Shown: positions 8,825 to 17,120 of the stretch, piece by piece | How positions within the stretch are numbered: the stretch's first letter is position 1 | How the letters are laid out: each line of letters opens with the position of its first letter | From: Verrucosispora sp. NA02020 | GTDB taxonomy: Bacteria; Actinomycetota; Actinomycetes; Mycobacteriales; Micromonosporaceae | Reading direction: 5' to 3' | DNA length: 64,000 bases | Assembly: GCF_013364215.1 (NCBI RefSeq) | Contig: NZ_CP054923.1 | Span: 1,302,001-1,366,000 of the forward strand | Made by a program: the position numbers and the translations under genes | Notes under the pieces: model-generated | Seen by the model: only the letters and a program-made list of their open reading frames with translations | What the model was told of the DNA's origin: nothing | Databases searched by the model: none

Positions 8825-9196
8825 GTGAGGTCACCACGGCGCTGCTCCCGTAACGGCTGCCCCCGGCAAGCGGTCGCCACGCTGACCTATGTCTACAACG
8901 AGTCGACGGCCGTGGTGGGTCCGCTCGCCGCCTTCGCCGAGCCGCACACGTACGACCTGTGCGAGCCGCACGCCCGGAGCCTGACCGCACCGCGCGGCTG
9001 GGAGGTGGTCCGGCACGAGGGCGAGTTCGAGCCCCCGCCGCCCACCACCGACGACCTGGTCGCGCTCGCCGAGGCGGTCCGCGAAGCCGCCCGCCCGGCG
9101 CCCCGCCCTCCGCAGGACGACCAGACCCAGCAGGCCGCACCCCCCACCACCTCCTCGCGGCGCGGCCACCTCCGCGTAATCCCCCCCACGCACTGA
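8825..9196 (+). CDS. DUF3499 family protein
   Basis: This 123-residue protein has the DUF3499 start MRSPRRCSRNGC followed by AVATLTYVYNESTAVVGPL and DLCEPHARSLTAPRGWEVVR. Cysteines C7, C12 and C46 with H49 form a plausible zinc-ribbon. The C-terminal third is a disordered proline/glutamine tail. GTG at 8825 is the start. In mycobacteria the homologue (Rv3258c) sits between the zincin-like gene and manB; here roughly 28 kb of accessory DNA separates it from manB. Function unknown. Confidence 0.85.
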   Translation: MRSPRRCSRNGCPRQAVATLTYVYNESTAVVGPLAAFAEPHTYDLCEPHARSLTAPRGWEVVRHEGEFEPPPPTTDDLVALAEAVREAARPAPRPPQDDQTQQAAPPTTSSRRGHLRVIPPTH

Positions 9197-9248
9197 CCCC
9201 CGCACCCACCCTCACGCGCTCTCCACGCTGCGCTCTCCGCCCGCGCCC

Positions 9249-9328
9249 GGTGGCGCCCGCCCGCGCCTGGTGGCGCCCGCCCGCGCCTGGTGGCGCCCGC
9301 CCGCGCCTGGTGGCGCCCGCCCGCGCCC
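9249..9328. repeat. Four tandem 20-bp repeats
   Basis: The unit GGTGGCGCCCGCCCGCGCCT is repeated four times (the last copy ends C) in the convergent gap before hairpin A. It does not encode anything credible. Confidence 0.85.
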
Positions 9329-9343
9329 GGCGGCGCCCGGTGG

Positions 9344-9406
9344 CGTTGATCAAGAAGTTTGCGCTGATTTTTGGGCGCCTGGGCCGACCAAACTTCTTGA
9401 TCAACG
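9344..9406. repeat. Intergenic hairpin element A (18-bp arms)
   Basis: Perfect inverted repeat: 9344-9361 (CGTTGATCAAGAAGTTTG) with 9389-9406, loop 27 nt. It lies in the convergent gap between the DUF3499 gene and the FAD oxidase gene. It is a variant of the GATCATGGAGTTG arm seen at 13830, 22566 and 23667. It may act as a bidirectional terminator but looks like a mobile repeat family. Confidence 0.8.
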
Positions 9407-9453
9407 CGTCAAGGCGGGGCGGGAGGCGGGGAGGGAGGGGGCGGGGGAGGGGG

Positions 9454-10833
9454 TCAGTGGCCTAGGAGGCGGGAGAAGGTGGCGGCGCGGCGGGATGCCC
9501 GGCCGGTACGGGACTCGCGTTCGTCGGCGGAGAGCATCAGGCGGAGGCCGGCGTTGACCGCGAGCCAACGTAGGGGCTCCGGCTCCCAGCGGGGCGAGCG
9601 GTGGTTGACCCAGGGCAGGCGCGTCAGCTCGGTCGGTTCGTTCCGGATCAGGTCGGCCAGCGTACGACCGGCGAGGTTGCTGGTGCCCACCCCGTCGCCG
9701 ACGTACCCGCCGGCCCAGCCCAGCCCGTCGGCCCGGTGGTAGCCGACCGAGGCCGCCCAGTCCCGGGCCACCCCGAGCGGACCGCCCCAGGTGTGCGTGA
9801 CCGGCACGTCGGGACCGAGCGTCGGGAAGAGGTCGCCGAGCGTACGGCGGAGGGCGGCGAAGACCCGTGGCTCCCGGTCGTAGTCGGACCGGACCCGCGA
9901 GCCGAAGTGGTACGGGGCACCCCGCCCGCCGAAGGCGAGTCGGCCGTCGACCGTGCGTTGGCCGTAGATGATGACGTGCCGGTGGTCGGAGAACGTCTCC
10001 CGCTCGGCCAGCCCGATCTCGGCCCAGGTCTCGTCGGGCAGCGGCTCGGTGGCGATCATCAGTGAGTAGACCGGGGCGAGGGCCCGCCGGTGCCCGGTCA
10101 GCGCCGGCGTGTAGCCCTCGGTCGCCCGGATCACCACCGGGGCGCGTACGGTGCCGGCCGGGGTGACCGCCGCGCGGGGCCGGATCTCGGTGACCGGGGT
10201 GCGCTCGTGGATCGTGACGCCCCGGCGTTCGACGGCACGTGCCAGGCCACGGACCAGCCGCGCCGGGTGCACGGCCGCGCAGTGCGGCGTGTAGGTGGCG
10301 GCGCGTACCCCGGTGGCACCGCACCGGGCGACGGCCTCCGCCGGACCGAGCAGGTCCAGGTCCTCCCGGCCGAAACCGAACTGCCGCGCCTCGGCCACCG
10401 CCGCCCGGGCGCGCTGTACCTGCGGCGCGCTCCGGGCCAACACCACGGTGCCGCCGTACGACCAGTGGCAGTCGATGCCCTCGGCGGCGACCACCCGGCC
10501 GACCTCGCGGACCGTGTCGTGCATGGCGTGCTGCATGGCGATCGCGGCGTCCCGGCCGTGCCGCCGGGCCAACGCGGTCAGCGAGGTGGGCAGCAGCGCG
10601 GAGCACCAGCCGCCGTTACGCCCGGACGCGCCGAAGCCGGCCACCTGGCGTTCCAGGACCACGATCCGCAGGGCGGGCTCGGCCTCGGCGAGGTAGTACG
10701 CCGTCCACAGTCCGGTGTAGCCCGCGCCCACGATGACCACGTCGGCGACGGTGTCACCGGCCAGCGGCGGGCGTGGCGTCAACGGCTCGTCCACGGTGGA
10801 CAGCCAGTACGACAGGTCCTGGTAGGCCACCAC
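9454..10833 (-). CDS. FAD-dependent amine oxidase (DAO family, PuuB-like)
   Basis: This 459-residue flavoprotein has a dinucleotide-binding loop VVIVGAGYTGLWTAYYL (about residues 33-49) and the GFGASGRNGGWCSA signature of gamma-glutamylputrescine oxidase/amine oxidase-type DAO proteins. THTWGGPLGVARDW and GYVGDGVGTSNLAGRTLADL follow near the C-terminus. It probably oxidises a primary or glutamylated amine to an aldehyde with hydrogen peroxide release. It overlaps nothing but starts seven bases after the aminotransferase stop, so they form an operon. Exact substrate (putrescine, glutamylputrescine or another amine) is inferred from the neighbouring polyamine genes. Confidence 0.85.
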   Translation of the reverse strand: MVAYQDLSYWLSTVDEPLTPRPPLAGDTVADVVIVGAGYTGLWTAYYLAEAEPALRIVVLERQVAGFGASGRNGGWCSALLPTSLTALARRHGRDAAIAMQHAMHDTVREVGRVVAAEGIDCHWSYGGTVVLARSAPQVQRARAAVAEARQFGFGREDLDLLGPAEAVARCGATGVRAATYTPHCAAVHPARLVRGLARAVERRGVTIHERTPVTEIRPRAAVTPAGTVRAPVVIRATEGYTPALTGHRRALAPVYSLMIATEPLPDETWAEIGLAERETFSDHRHVIIYGQRTVDGRLAFGGRGAPYHFGSRVRSDYDREPRVFAALRRTLGDLFPTLGPDVPVTHTWGGPLGVARDWAASVGYHRADGLGWAGGYVGDGVGTSNLAGRTLADLIRNEPTELTRLPWVNHRSPRWEPEPLRWLAVNAGLRLMLSADERESRTGRASRRAATFSRLLGH

Positions 10834-10839
10834 CGCCTC

Positions 10840-12186
10840 CTAGAGTCTGGTCCAGGCCTCGGTGAGTACGCCGCGCAGGATCTGTTCGATCTCGTCGAAC
10901 TGCTGCTGCCCGGCGATCAGCGGTGGGGCGAGCTGCACCACCGGGTCCCCCCGGTCGTCGGCCCGGCAGTACAGCCCGGCGGAGAACAACGCGCTGGACA
11001 GGAAGCCGCGCAGCAGCCGTTCCGACTCGGCCTCGTCGAAGGTCTCCCGGGTGGTCTTGTCCTTGACCAGCTCGATGCCGTAGAAGTAGCCGTCGCCTCG
11101 GACGTCGCCGACGATCGGTAGGTCGTGCAGCTTCTCCAGGGTCGACCGGAAGGCCGCCTCGTTGGCGCGTACGTGCCCGACGAGGTCCTCACGGGCGAAG
11201 ACCTCCAGGTTGGCCAGGGCCACCGCGCAGGAGACCGGGTGCCCGCCGAAGGTCACCCCGTGGGCGAACATGCCGGTCTCGGTGAGGAACGGCTCCATCA
11301 GGCGGTCGCTGGCGATCATCGCGCCGAGCGGGGCGTACCCCGAGGTGATGCCCTTGGCGGTGGTGATGATGTCCGGCTGGTATCCGTAACGGGTCGCGCC
11401 GAAGTACTCGCCGAGCCGACCCCACGAGCAGATCACCTCGTCGCTGACCAGCAGCACGTCGTACGCGTCGCAGATCTCGCGGACCCGCTCGAAGTAGCCG
11501 GGCGGCGGTGGGAAGCAGCCGCCCGAGTTCTGCACCGGCTCCAGGAAGACCGCCGCGACGGTGTCCGGCCCCTCCCGCTCGATGGCCCGTCCGATCTCCT
11601 CGGCGGCCCAGCGACCGAACGCCACCGGGTCGTCACCGTGCTCCGGAGCCCGGTAGAAGTTCGTGTTCGGCACCTTGATCCCGCCCGGCACCAGCGGCTC
11701 GAAGTCCGTCTTGATGCCCGGCAGCCCGGTGATCGACAGGGCGCCCATGGAGGTGCCGTGATAGGCGATGTACCGGCTGACCACCTTGTGCTTGGTGGGC
11801 TTGCCGACCCGCTTGAAGTACGCCCGGGCCAGTTTCCAGGCCGCCTCGACCGCCTCCGACCCGCCGGTGGTGAAGAAGACCCGGTTGAGGTCGCCCGGGG
11901 CCAGCTCCGAGATCCGCTCGGCCAGCTCCACGGCGGTCGGGTGGGCGTACGACCAGAGCGGGAAGTACGCCAACTCCCCGGCCTGCTTGGCGCCGGCCTC
12001 GGCCAGCTCGGTGCGACCGTGGCCCGCGTTGACCACGAAGAGCCCGGCGAGGCCGTCCAGGTAGCGGCGACCCTGCGAGTCCCAGACGTACGCGCCCTCG
12101 CCGCGCACGATCGTCGGTACCTCGCCTGCGGAGTAGCTCGCCATCCGGGTGAAGTGCATCCAGAGGTGGTCGGTGGCGTTCGCCAT
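10840..12186 (-). CDS. Class III aminotransferase (putrescine/omega-amino acid type)
   Basis: This 448-residue PLP enzyme opens MANATDHLWMHFTRMASY and has GLAGLFVVNAGHGR, VFFTTGGSEAVEAAWKLAR, RYIAYHGTSMGALSITG, LVSDEVICSWGRLGEYFG and the PLP-lysine segment ITTAKGITSGYAPLGAMI. This signature is seen in aminotransferases for putrescine, diaminopropane, beta-alanine or taurine. ATG at 12186 is chosen because the conserved HLWMHFT motif starts here; the open frame extends upstream to 12669 without homologous sequence. It shares an operon with the FAD oxidase. Three TGCAA-type repeats upstream may be operators. Confidence 0.88.
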   Translation of the reverse strand: MANATDHLWMHFTRMASYSAGEVPTIVRGEGAYVWDSQGRRYLDGLAGLFVVNAGHGRTELAEAGAKQAGELAYFPLWSYAHPTAVELAERISELAPGDLNRVFFTTGGSEAVEAAWKLARAYFKRVGKPTKHKVVSRYIAYHGTSMGALSITGLPGIKTDFEPLVPGGIKVPNTNFYRAPEHGDDPVAFGRWAAEEIGRAIEREGPDTVAAVFLEPVQNSGGCFPPPPGYFERVREICDAYDVLLVSDEVICSWGRLGEYFGATRYGYQPDIITTAKGITSGYAPLGAMIASDRLMEPFLTETGMFAHGVTFGGHPVSCAVALANLEVFAREDLVGHVRANEAAFRSTLEKLHDLPIVGDVRGDGYFYGIELVKDKTTRETFDEAESERLLRGFLSSALFSAGLYCRADDRGDPVVQLAPPLIAGQQQFDEIEQILRGVLTEAWTRL

Positions 12187-12272
12187 GTCAGCCCCATCGG
12201 GTCTCGGGCCGGTCAGGGGTTCACCGGCCGCTCTGCTCACGGTTATCCCACAGCCCGCCGCCGCGAGGCAAG

Positions 12273-12341
12273 TGCAATCGGTTGAACTTACGCCTCGATG
12301 CAACGGATTTAGCGAGCTTATCCGACTAAGTGCAACGGATT
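12273..12341. promoter_or_regulatory. Repeated TGCAACGGATT boxes upstream of the aminotransferase
   Basis: TGCAACGGATT occurs exactly at 12299-12309 and 12331-12341 (32 bp apart, about three helical turns) with a degenerate TGCAATCGGTT at 12273-12283. Even helical spacing upstream of 12186 suggests cooperative binding by one regulator, possibly the Lrp-type protein encoded at 14064. That assignment is a guess. Confidence 0.4.
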
Positions 12342-12460
12342 CCGCATCGCCACTGCCCTGCGGCGTCCTCCTGCGGGTCCGGCGCGTCAGCTCGTCGGGT
12401 CCCACTGATCTTCGCGCGGCTGGTGGGAGGTCAGGTGCCTCACTGTCGATCAGTCGAGAT

Positions 12461-12501
12461 CTTGGACAGTTTCCGTTATCTACTAACGGAAACTTTCCAA
12501 G
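12461..12501. repeat. 18-bp inverted repeat with 5-nt loop
   Basis: 12461-12478 pairs with 12484-12501 with a single mismatch (C12467/T12495); the core arm is AGTTTCCGTTA and the loop TCTAC. It sits in the 603-bp divergent gap between the aminotransferase and Xre genes. It could be an operator or a small hairpin RNA. The rest of this gap (12342-12460, 12502-12789) shows no credible gene. Confidence 0.7.
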
Positions 12502-12789
12502 GTCCATGTTCGCGATGTGATGGCCGAACCGGCGCCGGCCGGCGACCTCCGCGTCGGCGGGCCTGCCCCGCCCGCTCCCGCCACCGGACCCGCCTCGCCC
12601 GCAGGTGGGTGGTGGAGGTGAATGGCGGGCGTCGGGTAGTGCGTCCTGTCCAGGGCATTCGAGGGGCATCTCGGTCGCACCTCAGATGCGCGAAACAGTC
12701 CCGCCCGCAACACGCCGAGACCGGGCGGACAGCGCCACCCAGAGTGTCTAGCGTGCGGCGCAACGTGACGCGTGGACGGAGGTCGGCAG

Positions 12790-13560
12790 ATGAACGAGAC
12801 ACTGCGGTTGGCGATGGCGGACAAGGGTGAGACGGCTCAGTCGTTGGCCGGGAAGGTCGGCGTCGACCCGAAGACGGCGGGCCGTTGGGTGGCCGACGGG
12901 CGTACCCCGCATCCCGGCACCCGGGCCGCCGTCGCCGCCGTCCTCGGATGCCAGTCGAAGGAACTTTGGCCGGAGCCCCACCGTCGCCGGGACATGCCCT
13001 GGTTCCAGGAGTGGGCCCAACTGGAGCAGATCGCCAGCTCGCTGCGGTCGTACCAGCCGCTGCTCGTGCCGGGCCTGCTCCAGACCGAGGCGTACGCCCG
13101 AGCGGTGCTGGCGACCGGCGGCCTGGTGGCGCCGACGCAGGTGGAGGAGATCGTGGCGGCGCGACTGGCCCGGCAGCGGGTGCTGGAGCGCGAGGTGCCG
13201 CTGCAACTGGTGGCGGTGATCGACGAGGTGGTGCTGCGTCGGCGGGTGGGCGGCGACCGGGCGGTGATGGCCGGGCAACTGCTCCACCTGGCCGAGTGGG
13301 GCGAGCGGGAGCACGTGCAGGTCCGGGTGATCCCGGCGGAGAATCCGTGGCACACCGGCCTGGCCGGGCCGTTCGTGCTGGCCCGGACGCCGGACGGCGG
13401 TGAGCCGGCCTATCTGGACAATCAGTTGCGCGGTCAGGTGGTGACCGAGCGTGCCGACCTTGCTAGCCTGGGCGCGAGATGGGAGAGCGTCACCGGTGAG
13501 GCGCTGCCCCGCCGCCGGTCCATCGAGCTGATCAGGGAAGTGGCGACGACATGGACATGA
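12790..13560 (+). CDS. Xre-type regulator with DUF5753 domain
   Basis: This 256-residue protein has an N-terminal helix-turn-helix (residues ~1-55: LRLAMADKGETAQSLAGKVG and then TAGRWVADGRTPHPGTR). The DUF5753 body follows, with WAQLEQIASSLRSYQPLLVPGLLQTEAYARAV, RLARQRVLER and VIPAENPWHTGLAGPFVL. Such genes almost always precede a DUF397 gene, as here (overlap of 10 bases), and are linked to development or silencing in actinomycetes. ATG at 12790 is chosen because GGAGG lies nine bases upstream; a GTG at 12772 would contain that ribosome site. Target promoters cannot be told from the sequence. Confidence 0.88.
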   Translation: MNETLRLAMADKGETAQSLAGKVGVDPKTAGRWVADGRTPHPGTRAAVAAVLGCQSKELWPEPHRRRDMPWFQEWAQLEQIASSLRSYQPLLVPGLLQTEAYARAVLATGGLVAPTQVEEIVAARLARQRVLEREVPLQLVAVIDEVVLRRRVGGDRAVMAGQLLHLAEWGEREHVQVRVIPAENPWHTGLAGPFVLARTPDGGEPAYLDNQLRGQVVTERADLASLGARWESVTGEALPRRRSIELIREVATTWT

Positions 13561-13736
13561 CCGACGCCCGCTGGCGCACCGCCACCCGCAGCAGCAACAA
13601 CGGCGGCGACTGCGTCGAGGTGGCCGACAACCTGCCCGGCCGGGTCCTGGTGCGCGACAGCAAGGATCGAGCCGGCGGCACCCTGACCTTCGCTCCCGAC
13701 GCCTGGCGCGCGTTCCTCACCACACCCCCGCGCTGA
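13551..13736 (+). CDS. DUF397 domain protein
   Basis: This small protein of 61 residues has RWRTATRSSNNGGDCVEVAD, VLVRDSKDRAGGTLTF and a closing WRAFL: the compact DUF397 fold paired with the preceding Xre/DUF5753 regulator. ATG at 13551 or the second in-frame ATG at 13557 (which forms ATGA with the upstream stop) could be used; both give the complete domain. Partner proteins of this type are thought to bind and antagonise the regulator, but this is not shown for this pair. Confidence 0.88.
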   Translation: MDMTDARWRTATRSSNNGGDCVEVADNLPGRVLVRDSKDRAGGTLTFAPDAWRAFLTTPPR

Positions 13737-13760
13737 CCTCCCGCACGGCCCTCGCCGCGC

Positions 13761-13826
13761 GGCACCGCGCTTCACGCGCGGCCCTCCCCGCACGGCACCG
13801 CGCCTCACGCGCGGCCCTCCCCGCAC
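13761..13826. repeat. Two tandem 33-bp repeats
   Basis: Two copies of a 33-bp unit beginning GGCACCGCGC (13761-13793, 13794-13826), differing at one visible base. They are directly followed by hairpin element B. Confidence 0.8.
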
Positions 13827-13829
13827 GGT

Positions 13830-13897
13830 GATCATGGAGTTGTGGCAGCGACAAACCAGGGCGATCGGCGCGTTTCCGCGACCACAACTCCATGATC
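13830..13897. repeat. Intergenic hairpin element B (16-bp arms)
   Basis: Perfect inverted repeat GATCATGGAGTTGTGG (13830-13845) with 13882-13897, loop 36 nt. It lies in the convergent gap between the DUF397 and Lrp genes, and is a family member with those at 9344, 22566 and 23667. Confidence 0.85.
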
Positions 13898-13900
13898 GCC

Positions 13901-13956
13901 GCGAGGGCGCGAGGGCGCGAGGGCGCGAGGGCGCGAGGGCGCGAGGGCGCGAGGGC
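13901..13956. repeat. Seven tandem GCGAGGGC octamers
   Basis: A perfect 8-bp microsatellite (7 copies) abuts hairpin B; the following 90 bases are further G-rich low-complexity sequence up to the Lrp gene's 3' end. Confidence 0.85.
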
Positions 13957-14063
13957 GAGTGGGTGGGGGCGCGCGGTGGGGCGGGGGCGCGCGGGGCCGG
14001 GGCGGGTGGGGCGCGGGCGGGTGGGGCGAGGGCGCACGGGGCGGAGGCGCGCGCGGCGCATGA

Positions 14064-14576
14064 TCAGGCGGTGCCCCAGCTGTAGGTCTGCTTGCGGAGT
14101 TTGAGGTAGACGAACGCCTCGGTGGAGAGCACGCCGGAGACCGCGCGCAGGCGTTGCAGGATCTCCAGCAGGTGCTCGTCGTTGCGGCAGACCACCTCGG
14201 CCAGCAGGTCGAAGGAGCCGGCGGTGATCACCACGTAGTCGACCTCGTCGAGTTCGGCGATTCGGTCCGCGACGCTCTCCAGGTCGCCGTCGGTACGCAG
14301 GCCGATCATGGCCTGGCGGGGGAAGCCGAGTTGGAGCGGATCGGTCACCGCGACGATCTGCATCACCCCGGCGTCGAGCAGCCGTTGTACGCGTTGACGT
14401 ACCGCAGCCTCGGAGAGCCCGACCGCCTTGCCGATGGTCGCGTACGGGCGACGGCCGTCCTGCTGGAGCTGTTCGATGATCTGCTTGGCCACGTCGTCGA
14501 GCAGCACGTGGCTGGCGCCCTCCCGCACGCTGACCCGGCGTCCGCCGGTGCCGTTGTCCTGCTGCCGGTTCGTCAT
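14064..14576 (-). CDS. Lrp/AsnC-family regulator of the polyamine locus
   Basis: This 170-residue protein has an N-terminal tail, then an AsnC-type winged HTH (VAKQIIEQLQQDGRRPYATIGKAVGLSEAAVRQRVQRLLDAGV, about residues 29-71). A RAM effector domain follows (GLRTDGDLESVADRIAELDEVDYVVITAGSFDLLAEV). These regulators sense amino acids or related metabolites. It is read divergently from potD across 205 bp and convergent with the Xre/DUF397 pair, so control of the pot operon is the natural inference. The first ~25 residues are variable, and the true start could be slightly downstream. Confidence 0.88.
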   Translation of the reverse strand: MTNRQQDNGTGGRRVSVREGASHVLLDDVAKQIIEQLQQDGRRPYATIGKAVGLSEAAVRQRVQRLLDAGVMQIVAVTDPLQLGFPRQAMIGLRTDGDLESVADRIAELDEVDYVVITAGSFDLLAEVVCRNDEHLLEILQRLRAVSGVLSTEAFVYLKLRKQTYSWGTA

Positions 14577-14781
14577 CGAGCGCTCCCCATGTCCATCACG
14601 GCGCTGAGCCTAACGCCACCGCGCAGTCTGGCGTAATTCGTCGTCCACGGCTATTGCGGCTACGGAATCCCTTGTGAGCGAGGTTTCCTCATGTCAGGAT
14701 CAGTCGTCCATCGCCATTGACCCTCCCGTCGGCGCGCCCACCCCCGTCCCGCCGCCGACGATGACCTGTAGGAGTCGTCAC
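14577..14781. promoter_or_regulatory. Divergent control region between Lrp gene and potD
   Basis: This 205-bp spacer serves both the Lrp gene and the pot operon. It holds relatively AT-rich patches (GGCGTAATTCGTCG near 14628, GGCTATTGCGGCTACGGAAT near 14650) in otherwise GC-rich DNA, a usual setting for Lrp binding. No clear -35/-10 pair is certain. Confidence 0.4.
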
Positions 14782-15966
14782 ATGCGAAACGCTTACCGGC
14801 CCCTCACTCGGCGTGGTCTGCTCACCGGCACCCTCGGCTCGGCCGCGCTGCTCGCGGCGGGTGGCACTCTCGCCGGTTGCGGCACCCCCGGCGCGCAGCA
14901 GACCGAGGCCGGTTGTGTCAGCGAGGACCTGTCCGGCACGGAGAAGACTGTCGCCTTCTCCAACTGGCCGCAATACATGGACGTCGATGACGACGACGCG
15001 TCGAAGCGTCCCAGCCTCGACAAGTTCGTCACCGACACCGGCATCCAGGTGACCTATTCCGAGGACGTCAACGACAACAACGAGTTCTTCGGCAAGGTGC
15101 AGAACCAGCTCGCCGCCTGTCAGGGCACCGGGCGGGACGTCATGGTGCTCACCGACTGGATGGCCGCCCGGATGATCCGGCTCGGCTGGATCCAGCGGCT
15201 CGAGAAGTCGAATCTGCCCAACGTCGAGGCGAACCTGCTGCCGTCGCTGCGGAACCGTCCCTTCGACGTGGACAACCACCTCGCCGTCCCGTGGCAGTCC
15301 GGCCTGGCCGGATTGGCGTACAACGGGCGGGTCACCCGGGAGATCCGGACCGTCGACGAGCTGCTCACCCGCGCCGACCTCAAGGGCAAGGTGACCGCGC
15401 TGACCGAGATGCGCGACACCATGGGCCTGCTGCTGATGTCGAACGGCCACAACCCGGCCGACTTCACCGCCAGCCAGTTCGACGACGCCCTGAACAAGCT
15501 CAAGAAGGCGGTCGACTCCGGGCAGATCCGCCGCTTCACCGGCAACGACTACGCCCCCGACCTGGCCAAGGGCGACATCGCGGCGTGCATCGGCTGGTCC
15601 GGCGACATCATCCAGCTCGGCTTCGACGACGAGCAGATCAAGTTCGTGGTGCCCGACTCCGGTGTGACGCTCTGGTCGGACAACATGCTCGTGCCGAACA
15701 AGGCCACCCACAAGGGCAACGCCGAGGCCCTGATCAACCACTACTACGAGCCGGCCATCGCCGCGCAGCTCGCCGCGTACGTCAACTACATCTGTCCGGT
15801 GCAGGGCGCGCAGGAGGAGATGGAGAAGATCGACCCGGAGTTGGCCGCCAACCCGCTGATCTTCCCGGACGAGGCGATCCTCTCCAAGGCCCGCGTCTTC
15901 ATGGCCCTGGACGAGCAGCAGGAACGCGAGTACGAGACCAAGTTCCAGCAGGTTATCGGAGCGTGA
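14782..15966 (+). CDS. potD: Polyamine ABC transporter substrate-binding lipoprotein (PotD-like)
   Basis: This 394-residue extracellular solute-binding protein has an RR-containing signal (LTRRGLLTG) followed by a lipobox LAGC with C33 as the lipidated residue. The mature part has FSNWPQYMDVDDDD and ITYSEDVNDNNEFF-type sequence, then VMVLTDWMAARMIRLGWIQ, VPWQSGLAGLAYN and CIGWSGDIIQLGFD, all typical of spermidine/putrescine-binding proteins. ATG at 14782 has TAGGAG upstream. An in-frame extension to 14674 would bury the signal peptide. It is the first gene of the potD-A-B-C-oxidase-dehydrogenase-ureohydrolase operon. Confidence 0.93.
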   Translation: MRNAYRPLTRRGLLTGTLGSAALLAAGGTLAGCGTPGAQQTEAGCVSEDLSGTEKTVAFSNWPQYMDVDDDDASKRPSLDKFVTDTGIQVTYSEDVNDNNEFFGKVQNQLAACQGTGRDVMVLTDWMAARMIRLGWIQRLEKSNLPNVEANLLPSLRNRPFDVDNHLAVPWQSGLAGLAYNGRVTREIRTVDELLTRADLKGKVTALTEMRDTMGLLLMSNGHNPADFTASQFDDALNKLKKAVDSGQIRRFTGNDYAPDLAKGDIAACIGWSGDIIQLGFDDEQIKFVVPDSGVTLWSDNMLVPNKATHKGNAEALINHYYEPAIAAQLAAYVNYICPVQGAQEEMEKIDPELAANPLIFPDEAILSKARVFMALDEQQEREYETKFQQVIGA

Positions 15967-15968
15967 CG

Positions 15969-17120
15969 ATGGCGCGGGACACTCCGGCCGGTGACCTGAG
16001 GCTGGCCGACCTCACCAAGACGTTCGGCCCGTTCACCGCCGTCGACGACCTGAGCCTGACCATTCCGCAGGGCTCGTTCTTCGCCCTGCTGGGTGCGTCC
16101 GGCTGCGGCAAGACCACCACGCTGCGGATGATCGCCGGGCTGGAGGAGCCGACCAGCGGGCAGGTGCTGCTCGGTGACCGGGACATCGCCCGGCTGCGTC
16201 CGTACAAGCGGCCGGTCAACACCGTGTTCCAGAGCTACGCCCTCTTCCCGCACCTGGACATCTTCGAGAACGTGGCCTTCGGCCTGCGGCGGCGCGGCAT
16301 CCGCTCGGTCGACGGGCAGGTCCGCGAGATGCTGTCGCTGGTGCAGCTCGACGGGTACGAACGGCGTCGCCCGGCCCAGCTCTCCGGCGGGCAGCAGCAG
16401 CGGGTCGCGCTGGCCCGCGCGCTGATCAACCACCCGCAGGTGCTGCTGCTGGACGAGCCGCTCGGCGCGCTCGACCTCAAGCTGCGTCGGCAGATGCAGA
16501 TCGAGCTCAAGCGCATCCAGACCGAGGTCGGCATCACCTTCGTACACGTCACCCACGACCAGGAGGAGGCCATGACGATGGCCGACACGGTCGCGGTGAT
16601 GAACGCCGGGCGGATCGAGCAGCTCGGCCCACCCGCCGAGATCTACGAGTTCCCGGCCACCGCGTTCGTGGCCAACTTCCTCGGCCAGTCCAACCTGATC
16701 GCGGGCGAGGTCTCCGGCACCGACGGCGGCGACCTCCTGGTCACCGCGCACGGCGCGCGGTTCTCCGTGCCGTCGGCGCGGGCCCGCACCGACCAGGGTC
16801 CGGTCTTCCTGGGCGTACGCCCCGAGAAGCTGCACCTGGTCGGCGCCGCCGTGCAGGTGCCGGCCGGTAACCAGCACCTCGAAGGCACCGTCACCGACGC
16901 CTCCTACGTCGGGGTGAGCACGCAGTACCTGCTGCGCACCGGATGGGGCACCGAGCTGAGCGTCTTCGTCGCCAACAGCGGGGCGCAGCAGCGCTTCGCC
17001 GTCGGCGAGCGGGCCGTGGCGTACTGGGATCCGCAGCACGCCTTCCTGCTCGGGCGCCGCGCCGACGAGGAGGACCGGACCACTCCGGTCCTGGACGAGC
17101 CGGTCGGTGCGTCCTCATGA
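15969..17120 (+). CDS. potA: Polyamine ABC transporter ATPase (PotA-like)
   Basis: This 383-residue ATPase has Walker A GASGCGKTT, Q-loop FQSYALFPHL, signature LSGGQQQRVALARAL, Walker B VLLLDEPLGALD and the switch histidine VTHDQEEAM. A C-terminal TOBE-type domain starts near GQSNLIAGEV. ATG at 15969 follows the potD stop by two bases with GGAG upstream; a GTG at 15963 overlapping that stop is an alternative. The gene ends in an ATGA that begins a nine-codon mini-ORF leading to potB. Specificity for polyamines is inferred from PotD and the operon. Confidence 0.93.
   Translation: MARDTPAGDLRLADLTKTFGPFTAVDDLSLTIPQGSFFALLGASGCGKTTTLRMIAGLEEPTSGQVLLGDRDIARLRPYKRPVNTVFQSYALFPHLDIFENVAFGLRRRGIRSVDGQVREMLSLVQLDGYERRRPAQLSGGQQQRVALARALINHPQVLLLDEPLGALDLKLRRQMQIELKRIQTEVGITFVHVTHDQEEAMTMADTVAVMNAGRIEQLGPPAEIYEFPATAFVANFLGQSNLIAGEVSGTDGGDLLVTAHGARFSVPSARARTDQGPVFLGVRPEKLHLVGAAVQVPAGNQHLEGTVTDASYVGVSTQYLLRTGWGTELSVFVANSGAQQRFAVGERAVAYWDPQHAFLLGRRADEEDRTTPVLDEPVGASS

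Noticed and set aside
9249..13956. Tandem repeats as a possible CRISPR array
   Set aside because: Units abut directly with no spacers of regular length, and no cas genes are present.
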